Shown here: positions 13,402-24,069 of the stretch, in pieces
Position numbering within the stretch: position 1 is the stretch's first letter
How the letters are laid out: each line of letters starts with the position of its first letter
DNA from: Adiantum capillus-veneris
Taxonomy: Eukaryota > Streptophyta > Polypodiopsida > Polypodiales > Pteridaceae
Assembly (NCBI GenBank): GCA_014529385.2
Contig: CM043962.1
Location: forward strand, 126,818,970 to 126,882,969
Length of the DNA: 64,000 bases
Direction: 5' to 3'
The notes under the pieces: model-generated
What the model saw: the letters and a program-made list of their open reading frames with translations, nothing else
What the model was told of the DNA's origin: nothing
Database searches by the model: none
Position numbers and translations under genes: made by a program

Positions 13402-13627
13402 TGTTACCATATACATGTGGTAGTGATGTGTGTGAACACACTAGGACCGCCGTGGATTTTTTCCCTCTTTAGGAGGTTTTTTCCCTCGAGCATTGTATAT
13501 ACGCCCGTCACTCTAGGGCTATCCATCTTTCCATTGCACACTAAGTAATACACTCTCCATTGTGTGCCTTGAGCTTCCTTCGTCTTCTCCAAGGTGTGTG
13601 CGTTTCTTTGCAATCCTAATTCCAACA
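13402..13627 (+). repeat. Copia 3' LTR (LTR3), 226 bp
   Basis: Begins TGTTACCATATACATG after a CAGGGGGGAT polypurine tract and ends TTCCAACA. It closes the tandem LTR1 / copy 1 / LTR2 / copy 2 / LTR3 structure. It differs from LTR1 at a modest number of positions, so insertion was neither very recent nor ancient. Confidence 0.88.
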
Positions 13628-13809
13628 ATTTTGTCTTTGAAATCATGTAGACTAGGCTGCACAACCTCAAATTCCCAATCTAAGCAAAAGCTCACAACAA
13701 AAAAGATCAGAAAAAACTCAAATCCATAAACCTAACCGGATTACAAAAATTACTATTGGAAAGAACTCCAACAAAAAATAGAAGAGCACCTTCATTTTCT
13801 ATCATATAA
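13628..13809 (-). pseudogene. host-gene fragment caught between the Copia and CACTA insertions
   Basis: This 182-bp stretch is the only original sequence between the two insertions. On the minus strand, sequence joining across the CACTA site stays open from the zinc-finger exon into MIENEG. A possible donor (GAAG then GTGCTC, near 13775), a pyrimidine-rich tract and an acceptor TTTTGCTTAG (near 13681) follow. The next exon reads DWEFEVVQPSLHDFKDK up to the Copia boundary. Exon calls here are my inference. Confidence 0.4.
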
Positions 13810-14844
13810 CACTACAAGAGGTTGTGTGGTCTTGTGATGCTTTTAGCGACGAAAATACACTAGGTTTTTATAACCCCCGCCGTCGCTAACAGCGTCGCTA
13901 TGAGCGTCGATACGGGACGTCGCTATTAGCAACGCTGCAGGGCCATCAATAGCGACGCTTATAGCGCTGCTACAGAGCCCAATATAGCAACGGTCATAGC
14001 GACGCCCGAGATGAAATTTTTTTGGTGATGGCAGGGCATTGAATGCTCTGCCACCCATCAACCATATTGAATGTTTCTTTTGTCTATTTACCTTTGAAAA
14101 AAAGTGCAAAGGTAAATATAGACCCAAAATAGTCACCCACAAGACAATATAATCATTAACTCCATCATCCATAGTACGTATTGTTTGCAAAATAAAGATA
14201 AAAAAATGACAAGCGTGAATTGATGAAAGTAAATCAATGAAAATTGTATACATAGGCAAAATCACTCGATTGTTAATCTTTGCAAATGTAATAGTTACAA
14301 ACCATTGTCATTATTTAAAAAATATACATGGTTTTCAAAAGACTTATAAAAATAGTCTCATGACACATAATCTATGACAAAAAGAAACTAATGCTATCTA
14401 ACTATGGCTAAACTGACGTCGTCTAATCAGACATCTCATTGCATCGAAGCGGCGTATCTGTTGGATTCTGCAAAAAAAAAACAATAAGATAGCTTTTGTA
14501 AGTATAAACATATAGCGACGTTTATAAAACAATACAATAAATAGAAAAGAATAAACCCTAATACTAACCATGCCGCCGTGAGAACTCAGGATGTCCATAA
14601 GGGCATTTATGCCCTTCCTGCCTGTGTACTCACGCTCGTACGGTGTGGGATCACGTCATGTAAACGAGCACTGTCAAAACATACAAAGAATCCATTATGT
14701 TAGAATTTAAAATCCCATAAACTCTAAACTATCAAACATAGATGCAAAAACACTTACAAAATCAGCCTCAAATGATACCCACCCTCCGCTCCCCAAGTGG
14801 TGCGAGCTCCCTGCCTCTACTCGCGCTCTAGCTGCCTCCTTTTG

Positions 14845-15513
14845 TTACTTCCACTTGTCGGGATTCTCGCACGCTTCTTTCTTCGCACGCTTCCAATCTT
14901 CTTTGGCCAGCCAATCTGGTCTGCTCCACCCATGCTTGATTGCTTTTTGCACTTTGGAACGCTTATGCTTGCAGTATTTGCGCATTTGAACCTTCATTAC
15001 ATCTTCATTGAAGCAGTCATCCCGTGTTGGAACGGGAAACTCGTCATGAAGCATGCTGATGACTTTGTCTTTTAATTCATTTGGTACTTCACTCCAGGTG
15101 TTTAGTATGTAGTGTCTAAACACCTCAGAGCAAAGACCGCGCATGCGCGCAATCACCTTCTTGCCTTCATCATCCAAGATGATGCCGCCGCTGAAGTCGA
15201 CGGAGTAAGGCAAGCCCTCTCGGCGCTGATGCGTGAACCTGGGTGTCTCGATAGGGGTCTCTAGCGGTGTGTCAACGGGGGTACGGACACCAGGTGTCTC
15301 CACTGGAGTCTGAGCCCCCCCGAAGCGAGAAGTGTCCACTACAGTGACTACTGGAGGAGTAGCTAGTGGTGTGTAGCTGCCGGGAACGGCGCAAAACCTG
15401 GTGTCGATGGCGATGCCGTGGCTGGTGTCGGGACGGGCAAAGAAGGAGAGGGTAAAGAGCCTCGTCGAACACGAGGCGGTGTCGAAGCATCGGTGGCGCC
15501 ACCCCCACAACAA
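14845..15513 (-). CDS. Ptta/En/Spm-type protein (Transposase_24-like)
   Basis: Open frame of 222 codons on the same strand as the transposase. The C-terminal half carries the typical En/Spm pattern: WSEVPNELKDKVISML, then FPVPTRDDCFNEDV, KYCKHKRSKVQKA and RPDWLAKEDWKRAKKEACEN. This family is found next to TNP2 in plant CACTA elements and may be the accessory DNA-binding function. The N-terminal part is rich in proline and threonine (VETPGVRTPVDTPLETPIETP-like) and probably disordered. The true start and upstream exons are uncertain. The region from 15600 to 15970 may hold another exon or an intron. Confidence 0.7.
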   Translation of the reverse strand: MLWGWRHRCFDTASCSTRLFTLSFFARPDTSHGIAIDTRFCAVPGSYTPLATPPVVTVVDTSRFGGAQTPVETPGVRTPVDTPLETPIETPRFTHQRREGLPYSVDFSGGIILDDEGKKVIARMRGLCSEVFRHYILNTWSEVPNELKDKVISMLHDEFPVPTRDDCFNEDVMKVQMRKYCKHKRSKVQKAIKHGWSRPDWLAKEDWKRAKKEACENPDKWK

Positions 15514-16103
15514 CTGCCACCGCCACCACTAGAGCGCCGGTGCCTAGACGAGTGTGAAGATCGTCTCGTCGACACAGAAGCTTTGGAGCATGCTGAGGAC
15601 TCCGAAACAGAGGGAGATGCGGATGGAGTAGGAACACGCGATGGTGCGCTAGAGCGATGACGCTCCACGTACCACTGTCTCTGCTAGGTTGACAAAGAAG
15701 AAAGAAACTCCTCATCATCCATACCTGCATTAAACACACGAACATTTACACTTAATATTGAATGAATGGAGTAGAAAACATGGACAAGTAGATAGAGAGA
15801 GAGAGAGAGAGAGAGGAGGAGGTGCTCGTCGTCTCTGCTTATGAGAACATACCTAGAGCATACGTACTTGGAGTGGACGCAAAGAGCATTAAATACAATG
15901 ACGCATATAAATACAATGACGCAATGACTTAGAGAGCCAGAGTTTTTACAAAACGAAGCAAAATTGTTCAAAACTAAGAATCGTACAAGAACTTGAAGGT
16001 GCTTGTAGCTTTGGAATGTTCAAAGGCTAGCAAAACACGTGCAGCAATGATATTAAAGTCCACACACGAATTTGTTACACAATTCCCACTATGATATACT
16101 CCA

Positions 16104-18164
16104 CTATGAACATACCTGACACATTTTATGCCAGTCGCCGTGTGACTTCAAACCGGTAAGCTTTCCTTCTTTAGTAAAACACGTTCGGAGCGAGTGCATT
16201 ACGCCAGTGGGGGTCCGCAAAGATTGAATGGTCTCTTTCACTTTGCGTTCTTGGGCGCCTGTAAAAATCCATGGTGCTTTAGGGAGTTTTATCGATTCAT
16301 CGGACTCTGTTTGCGTCCAATATTTCTCCATACGATCCACATTTCCAAGGTCAACTCTGGCTCCCAAAGTATCTTTCTTGCCGGTCAGATGGTCCCATAG
16401 TAGATTACCCACATTATTGAATATGTGCATTGGATCGAGCAAGTGATTGATCATGAGTCGGGGCCAATATGGTAACTCGTACCATAGAGATAGTCTCTTC
16501 ATCCCTGGGGGCAATCCGTCATCACACATCGCCTTCTGCTCTAGCCATGCTTGTGCAGACATCCTCGGTGGCTCTCTTTCCAAAAAGCCGTCGCGTAACA
16601 CATGATTCTCTGGAAGATACGCTTGATGACCTTCGTAGATTTTCTTCTTCAATGAGGGCGCCCTATGTGTATTCAGTCTAGGTCCACATGTGACACATGC
16701 TCTGCATCCGCTTGTTTGAAGCCCTGCATGTATACACATGATAATAGATCAGCTTGAGAAAAACCAAGATTTACAGTGTCTGAGTGAGGAGTGTAAATAG
16801 ATCACCTGAGCATTTTGTTAGTCCGGGATAGTCATGCATGGTCCACATTAAAATGCCTCTGATCAAAGCATTCCGTCGACTTGTGTGTTGGCTCATATCC
16901 ACCACTTCTATGCCAATCCACAATTGTTGTAGCTCTTCCAATAGTGGACGAAGATACACATCCATATTCTTCACTTTGTATCACCCCGGCACAATCAAGC
17001 TCAGCCATAGGTGCCCCTTCTTCGTAGTCAACCACGGGGGAATGTTGTAGTTGACGATGACAACGGGCCATACACTCTAAGATGTTGATCTTTGACCAAA
17101 TGGATTTAGGTCATCCATAGCCAGGCCTAAGCGCAAATTTCGAGCTTCCCTGGCAAAATCCGACCATGTTCCATCTATATGTTTCCAGGCTGCACAATCT
17201 GCAGGAATCTGTAGCACACCATCCGAAGATTTATTCTCCTCATGCCATGATGCTAGGGTGGCCATGGACTTACATTCGAAGAAATGCTTCATGCGAGGAA
17301 GCAGAGGAAAATGTCGCAAAACCTTTTGCGGAATTTTTGTTCCGTGGAGATCTACTCGATATCTTTCGGAATCACATTTCGGGGACACTTCTCTATGTCT
17401 ATGTATTTCCCTCTGAAAAGAATGCAGTCATTAGGACAAGCGTGGATCGAATTGTAATCCATCCCCATCTTTCTTGCTTCCTCTCGAGAATCTGGCATCA
17501 CATTATCAGCTGGTAGTATGTGCTCTTTGAGCAATCTACACAACATAAAAATACGGTACAATTGTGTAAAAATCTATCAGATCATTATACATTTAGAGTT
17601 TTGTTAAAGTAAACTAATTGTAATAGATCACCTGAAAAGCGTTGTGACGCTAGTGTCACTCCATCCAAACTTTGTCTGCATGTTGAGAAGAACCAGGAGC
17701 ACTTTCAATCTAGACACCCGTGCTCCATTATACAATGGTGTATCGGCTTCACTTTTCATATCATCATAGACAAGCCTTTCTGAATCCATGATCATCTCGA
17801 TCATTTCATCAATCTCCGGCTCAAACATTGCCTCGTTGGGAATGTGGTCTGCATGATCATCCCCCGAGCTGTCAGAGGCTACATCTTGTGACCTCACATA
17901 TGCTGCTTGACCAAAGCGCCTGCGAACACGTCTATTGGGTTGCAAGATTGCTGCATGTTGGCCAGCGTCAGAGTCCGACGAGTTATAATTGGCAACAACT
18001 CGATCTATAATAGATGGATCGAACTCGCCAAATTTACGAACGTGCTGCAAAGAAATGCGTCTTGTCCGTCGCGCAGCATGTTTGCAATGATTACAAGGAC
18101 ATAAGATCCTCATTGAGAGATAGGTGTTTTGGTTGGACGGCCCCACATCCTCGTCACTACTCAT
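16104..18164 (-). pseudogene. TNP2-type CACTA transposase, decayed
   Basis: N-terminal exon (18164-about 17640): CPCNHCKHA and GWSDTSVTTLF, ending at a CAG/GTGATC donor. Exon 2 (from about 17540): LLKEHILPADNVMP, then KIHACPNDC-like IHACPNDCILF. Next come VLRHFPLLPRMKHFF, LRLGLAMDDLNPFG, NMDVYLRPLLEELQQLW, GILMWTMHDYPGLTKCSG, CVTCGPRL, GHQAYLPENHVLRDGF and MHIFNNVGNLLWDHL (ends at 16104). This is the Transposase_21 order. An extra C in the CCCC run at 17381-17384 shifts the frame, and stops fall after NPFGQRSTS (about 17077) and just before KVKNMD (about 16981). The element therefore has intact ends but a dead enzyme and would need help from a relative. Confidence 0.85.
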
Positions 18165-18216
18165 AATGAGGGTAAAAACCTTATAACCTGGACAACAAAT
18201 TTAATCTTCTATTGGT

Positions 18217-18218
<2 letters not shown>

Positions 18219-18303
<85 letters not shown>
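18219..18303. repeat. (CT)n microsatellite
   Basis: About 85 bp of uninterrupted CT just upstream of the transposase N-terminal exon. Confidence 0.95.
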
Positions 18304-18306
<3 letters not shown>

Positions 18307-18865
18307 TTCACACTGTAAAGTACCTCACATTCTCTAGTCATGTCCAATCCCTGCACACCTCGGTCTAGAGGTGCACGGAGATCAGAACCACTGGGTTATA
18401 ATCTCGTCTTTATTGGTCAATGCCTATGTTTGTGGGTACAAAAAATCTACACACCCACGTCTACATGATACTTCATGTAGTGGACAAAACCCCTTTGCCT
18501 CTTCTCTAGCTGTAGCATTTCACAGCATCTTAATATCTTTTCACAGTAGATCTTTGTTTAATTTGTAGCATGCAAGTACGCCATTCTTGCAATTTAGCTG
18601 ATGTCTGCTCAAGGCACTTAATTCTTACTCTAGATTTGACAGGATGTGGTGTGTGTATGTGACCCTTGGAATCATCATCTTGCATCACTAATTTCTGTGT
18701 AGGCTCAATTTTCTCTTCCATTAGTTGAACATGACGGCTTATTGTATGATAGCAGCAGTCGAACATGCAGGTGGAATTGCTGGTCTGCATGGACTGTCGA
18801 GGCTGTGAGCGCAGGAAATTTTCTCGCCATTTTCTCGCCATTTCTTCTAACCTTATCTTAAACGA

Positions 18866-19574
18866 TAAAAAGAAGAAAATGGTATAACTTTTCTATCACC
18901 CAAGTGTGGTAGATTGGTTATGGAAATTCTCTCTTCAATAACAGGTAAATAACATAAATAAACATAAATCTAATCTAATATAACGTAAATAAACTTAAAT
19001 TAATAAACCTAAATCTAATTTAATATAACGTAAATCTAAATCTAACGTAAATAAACCTAAATCTAATCAAACATAAATCTAACTAAAATTAAACCTAAAT
19101 CTAATTTAACGTTAGTCTACATCTAACCTAATCTTTAACGTCTTTTGGGATAGTTTTCTACGACGTTAAAACTCTCTTCTTCTTGTGTGTGTGTGTGTGT
19201 GGGTGTGTGTGTGCCAATAAAAAGAGAAAAATGGTATAATCTTTCTATCACCAAGTGTGGTAGATTGGTTATGCCATTTTCCTCTTGAATAACAGGTCTT
19301 GAGTTCAACTCCTCATCAGCTAGATTTTTAGGTCTCTTTAGTTAGTTTTCTACGAGGTTAAATTAAACTCTCTTCTTTTCAGGTGTGTGTATGGGTGGGT
19401 GTGCATGCCAATAAAAAAAGGAGAAAATGGTATAACTTTTCTATCACCGAAGTGTGATAGATTGGTTATGCCATTTCCCTCATGAATAACAGGTCTTGAG
19501 TTCAACTACTGTCGACTAGATCTTTAAGGTCTCTTGGGATAGTTTCCTGCGATGTTAAGACTCTCTTCTTCTTC

Positions 19575-19627
<53 letters not shown>

Positions 19628-19640
19628 GTGTGTGTGCATT
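18866..19640 (+). repeat. three tandem SINE-like units with tRNA-type promoter boxes
   Basis: Units begin near 18866, 19216 and 19410. Each carries the phrases AATGGTATAA, TTTCTATCACC and GTGWTAGATTGGTTATG, then CAGGTCTTGAGTTCAAC and GATAGTTTYCTRCGANGTTAA (the last two lie outside the interrupted part of unit 1), ending in CTCTCTTCTTC. In unit 2, TGGTAGATTGG (19258) fits an A box and GAGTTCAACTC (19301) a B box. They are 43 nt apart, the spacing of a tRNA gene. Unit 1 is interrupted by AT-rich TAAACCTAAATCTAA-type filler (18945-19130). Units end in GT or CT microsatellite tails. A related tail lies inverted at 54541-54594. I infer a tRNA-derived SINE family. Confidence 0.5.
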
Positions 19641-19735
19641 CTTTGTTTATGCATGTGTGTGCGCATTTTTGGTTTATGCATGCTCTCTCTCTCTTTTCCT
19701 CTCTCAATGTATGTGTTCATTCTTTGTTTATGCAT

Positions 19736-19786
<51 letters not shown>

Positions 19787-19792
19787 AACACA

Positions 19793-19857
<65 letters not shown>

Positions 19858-19960
19858 CACAAGCATAAACAAAAAATGCACACATACATTGAGAGAGGAA
19901 AAGGGGAAGGGAACATGAGAGTGAGGAGAGGGAAGGAGCATACCTGGCTCTCCTTCCTCT

Positions 19961-19991
<31 letters not shown>

Positions 19992-20012
19992 GAGAAGAAA
20001 GAGAGAGAGAGA
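19575..20012. repeat. cluster of CT, GT and GA microsatellites
   Basis: CT tracts at about 19580-19625 and 19738-19783, GT at 19793-19827, GA at 19827-19852 and GT at 19965-19991, separated by short similar spacers containing TTCTTTGTTTATGCATG. Long reading frames on both strands here are low-complexity artefacts. Confidence 0.9.
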
Positions 20013-20174
20013 GGGAGAGTGTTACCTTGCTTGCTTAAGCGCACGCCGAAAAACTTAGATCTGAGATCTGAGTTTTCGGACGCTCTCGGTTATTTTTTTA
20101 GCCCTAGCGGCGTCGCTATCAGTGTCGCTATGTCGCACTACGAGCGCCTCTACTATTAAGTACCTCTTGTAGTG

Positions 20175-20479
20175 TAAGAATTCAATTTATGAATTGTTTT
20201 TTTTATCTCAGATTTGTCATCCTTTGCTGATTGATCCACTACTTTATGCATCTCATTGCTTGCCAAACCTTGAGCAACCATATAGTTAAGCTCATGCTTC
20301 TTACTCTCTAGGACATGAAATCTCATGAAGTTAGAGAAACAATTGAATGTTTTTAGCTTTCCCTCTATCAAACCTTTATCATAAAGATTGTTACACTCAT
20401 GACACCAAATTTGAACATATGGGGCTCCATTAAAGTCTTCATAATACAATTCAAACTTGTCATCTCTTGGTATTGCCAT
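20175..20479 (-). pseudogene. zinc-finger-like exon of the interrupted host gene
   Basis: Minus strand, beginning near MAIPRDDKFELYYEDF. It contains IWCHECNNLYDKG and then FMRFHVLESKKHE, giving a C-x2-C ... H-x6-H arrangement that could bind zinc. The frame runs into the CACTA end, so the stop there is foreign; removal of the CACTA and one TAA would leave it open. A zinc finger ahead of the acidic body at 3.5-4.2 kb fits a DNA transposase layout. Whether both belong to one gene rests on order, strand and the open junction. A further possible exon lies at 20922-20692 (QVIDEHNREEEGLVRVKKDI). Confidence 0.4.
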
Positions 20480-20691
20480 TTGTTTGAGCTTTAATCTACT
20501 TTTGTCACATTGTCATTGCCAGACTTCAAGAGTAGTTGGAGGCAATAACTTGTTGTTGAGCTTTGCAGTTTGCTTCACTTGATGAATGAGAGAACTATCT
20601 TTTACTTGGAGGAAGAGTCTTTGCTGCACTGGATAGGCTTCGCTTGATTCAAACTTTGAATTGATCATTGATAGCCCATCATCCCTCTTGT

Positions 20692-20922
20692 TTATTGGTC
20701 AATGTAAAGAAACCCAAATGGCTCTGAAAGAATATCACCCCCTTCAATTTGTTCTTGAACATAAGAGTACAAAGGTTTCCCTATGTCTTTTTTTACTCTA
20801 ACAAGACCTTCTTCTTCTCTGTTGTGTTCATCAATCACTTGAATCCTAAAAAACGATGCCATGAAGTTGACAAAGAGAATGTTGCATTTGAACATTCCAA
20901 AAATTGAGTTCATCAAAATCAA
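20692..20922 (-). CDS. possible upstream exon, unknown
   Basis: Minus-strand frame of 76 codons with a compositionally protein-like core (RIQVIDEHNREEEGLVRVKK, then YSYVQEQIEGG). It lies 213 bp upstream of the zinc-finger-like exon on the same strand. I recognise no family and no clear splice sites, so this may be chance. Confidence 0.2.
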   Translation of the reverse strand: MILMNSIFGMFKCNILFVNFMASFFRIQVIDEHNREEEGLVRVKKDIGKPLYSYVQEQIEGGDILSEPFGFLYIDQ

Positions 20923-23900
20923 AGGTGATCATAATCATTATGAGACCAAGGCAAGAACATATTTCCTTTCTCCACAAAAAAACCATATGCAAAAAAATGC
21001 ACTTATGTACTTGAAAACACCTAATTACCTGGAAAGTGGAGGTGAAATAGAACCAACTAGCAAGATTTTTTTTTTATGACCCAACAAATCATAGAAGATA
21101 GGAAAATGAAAGAAGAATAATTTTTTGTTTTCTCTTGTTTTGTGTGGATGTGTGGATGTTTTTGTGTGTGTAGGTATGTAGGTGTGTGGGTGTGTAAAAT
21201 AGATAGATAGATAGAAAGAGAGAGGGGGGGGGGGGGGTCTCTGTGAAAATTACAAACAAGAGCATCACTCACCTCATTGCTACTCTTGCTTCTCAATCAT
21301 GAAATCAGATCTGAGGGATTGCGAGAGTCTTGAATCCTTCCTTCAGCTCTGTATTTCTCTTTGCACCCAAGTTTGAAATTGTAGTTTTCTCTAGTAGTTT
21401 TTCTCTACTCTTCACGCCACAATAAATTAACTACGATGAATTTTTATTGCTACACTTAAATCAAGTAGCCCAAAGTTGGATGCTCCTAACTATCCATAGA
21501 GGAGAAGAAGGTGAGAAGAAAAAGGGGATATTGAGTGTCTTGATATGTCAGCATACATAGATATGTCTTGTATTCTGAGGGAGTTTTCTCTATGTACTCC
21601 ATGTAGTAGAATCTATAGCTTAATAGAAGCATACCTTAATAAAAGCTATATCTTCATCCTCTTAGCATTGACCCCATTGATCTCGTCTTTCTAAAATTAC
21701 CATTTGTAGCTTGCACGATGACATGTCTTTGTAATTTACACAAAGTGATTGATGAGCCTTTTGTGCAAGTGGTTATCTCCTAGGGTGCTATTCATGATCG
21801 TGCCATAGAGGATGCCATTCAACTCTTCTCTAGGTTGAGTCCTCGGCTCACTTAGTAGTTGATGCCACATTGTTGAAGAGTCATCTCCACATTGATGGCA
21901 ATTTGTTGACGTTAGAGAGAGAGACCCCAACTTTTGACCTTAGAGAACATTGTTTTACCTTAGAGTGGTGCATGAGAGAATCTTTAAGGAAATGAAACTA
22001 TTTTTACTAAAGTACTATCAGTAGGTGCCCCCAATTCAATAAGGCAAAATTGCCCAAAATTGTGTCTCTACTTTGAGTAATGATTGATGTTTTACAATAG
22101 CTTTTTTATCTTTGTAATAAAACCCAAAAAAATTGTTAAGTAGATGAGGGAGAAATGTGGTGCACCATACATAGATTATGGGCAGGCGTTGTTGGGAAGA
22201 TTGGAAGCCAATATTGGATAAATTGCAAGCAACTTGAGGTGGGAGTAGAGGGCATGACAAGCTCATGAGGTTGGAAGTGTCAGCATCATGCAATAGGTTG
22301 GAGGAGGAAATGCATTTGAATAACTAGCATGATTACTAAAAGAATCCACTTACATGGGCCAAGTGGTTTTGGATGACTTCCAATGGAACAACTCAATTGA
22401 AGTTATAATTTGAGTTGAGTATAAAGCGTTAGAGACTAGTCAACCTAGCTAACCCATTTCATTATGTATAGACAAATAAGAAATTGGTTTTGATTGTCAC
22501 TTATAGCTTTTAATTTTCCATGGAAAATTTGCCAAAAATTATATGTGTCCAATCTTTAAGACTTCTTGAGGGGTTAGAGACAATCAAGTCGTGATAATAG
22601 TAGAGCTTTTCGCAAATCAAAAAAGGAGACATAAGCAAGATTGCAAGAATATTTTAGTTGCTTGTCTCTAGATTTGAACTTCATATGTATCTCTAATGGA
22701 GTATCTTTCATGATTGAATCCTTTACCCTTGTACTTTTTGAGACTATTAGCAATCAAAACTTGAAAATTATGATTGCCACTCCATGCATTGGGAATGAAA
22801 ACATATTTCAATCCTTTGGCAATACCCAAAGAAGTGCTAAAAAGTAAAGGTTAGAAAGTGAGAAATTTGAACTTGAACTTGAGGACCATGAGCAAAAATT
22901 TGACTTAGCTGGAAAAATCACCGTACTCTCTTGAAAATTTCTCGTTAAATTGATACTTATGCAAAAGTATTATTAAAATACACCTTGTTGTAAATTGATT
23001 TTTAGGTGCTAGGTTCCACCATTCTTTCTATATTTATAAATATGTAACTTCTATGAGAATTAATACGGTTATTTTGAAATCACGTGCTAGGGGTACATAG
23101 TGCTCATTGAACCCCCCCCCCCCCCCCCAGAATTGGCTCGGCCTTAATACATTGATATGTTAAGCATCTTGTAACATAGCTCAACACATCACACTTTAGT
23201 CCTGGCCAAAATAAACTCTTTCTTATAGTAGCATAAGTTTTAAACTAACCTAGATGTCCTGCAATAGGTATATCGTGAGCTTACTATAGTATTTGAAGTA
23301 TGATCCCACAATCATTTGGAATACTAAGACGATTGTTGAAGTATAGATGACCATAGGGCGACCTTTCAGGATAGTTCTATTACAGTTTTCAGGACCTTTT
23401 TCATGATGGATTGTGATTTTTTTACCTTGTTGTATTATGACCAAGTTTGGTAGGATAGTGCCGCTAGGTGTCGTAGACCTCCTCGTAAAGTTTCATTGCA
23501 TTTTTAGTCCGTTCGAGTGCAGAAATGGCGTGATGACCGAGAGCGGTGAGAGAAGGATATAGGCAGATTTTTCATTGATCGAGTGGTGGTTTGCTTATTG
23601 AGTTGGTGTGTTTGCTTGCTAGGTTCACTTCTTGAGAATTGACAACCTCAAAGAGTTTTCGTGCCCTATCCAAGTCACTTCCCTAAGTATTGGCATTATG
23701 TTAGTGCTAGATAGCTATGCTAAAGACATCCATCGTGACCCACTAACATTGACGTCATTGTCAAGGAGGAATAATCCTTAGATTGTGAGTGACCTAGTGC
23801 GTATTTAGAGCGTTCTTTTCTAAAGATTTGTCTTTCCATTCCATTTACACCTTGTTAGTGAAGTAGCTAGACACAGGGTTTAGTGCTCGGTAGACTCTAG

Positions 23901-24060
23901 AAGTTGAGAACTTGCTAGATCTATTCTTGAGAGGTAAAGAGGATTGTAAGTGAGATAGCCAAAAGTTTTTCATTCTTCCACTCTATCTATGCTTTCAGTG
24001 TGTTGTACCGGTTTTTGTTTTGACTTTATTTTGTATAGTTTTGTTTGTTTTTCTTCCTAG
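20923..24060. other. no gene recognised; two homopolymer runs
   Basis: AT-rich sequence without recognisable coding, RNA or terminal-repeat features. It contains a run of 14 G at 21224-21237 next to GATA repeats and a run of 17 C at 23112-23128. Confidence 0.4.
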
Positions 24061-24069
24061 TTTCATTTT

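Larger units (their letters stand above)
13810..20174 (-). mobile_element. CACTA (En/Spm) DNA transposon, complete ends, 6365 bp
   Basis: Left end CACTACAAGAGG (13810-13821) and right end CCTCTTGTAGTG (20163-20174) are perfect 12-bp inverted repeats. They are flanked by a 3-bp direct duplication TAA (13807-13809 and 20175-20177), exactly as expected for CACTA elements. Subterminal repeats of the TAGCGACG type, in both orientations, cluster at 13843-14010 and 20100-20150; these are the usual binding sites of the element-encoded TNPA-like protein. Inside are a TNP2-type transposase relic and a Transposase_24-type ORF, both minus strand. The 18.2-20.05 kb part is filled with microsatellites and SINE-like units. 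Confidence 0.92.

Noticed and set aside
19216-19385. A true tRNA gene
   Set aside because: A and B boxes are spaced like a tRNA, but no convincing acceptor stem or anticodon arm could be folded by eye, and the unit is repeated and tailed. SINE-like is the better reading.
19502-20058. Reading frames of 160-180 codons on both strands
   Set aside because: They consist of CT, GT and GA dinucleotide repeats (Ser-Leu, Cys-Val, Arg-Glu runs) and are open only because the repeats lack stops.
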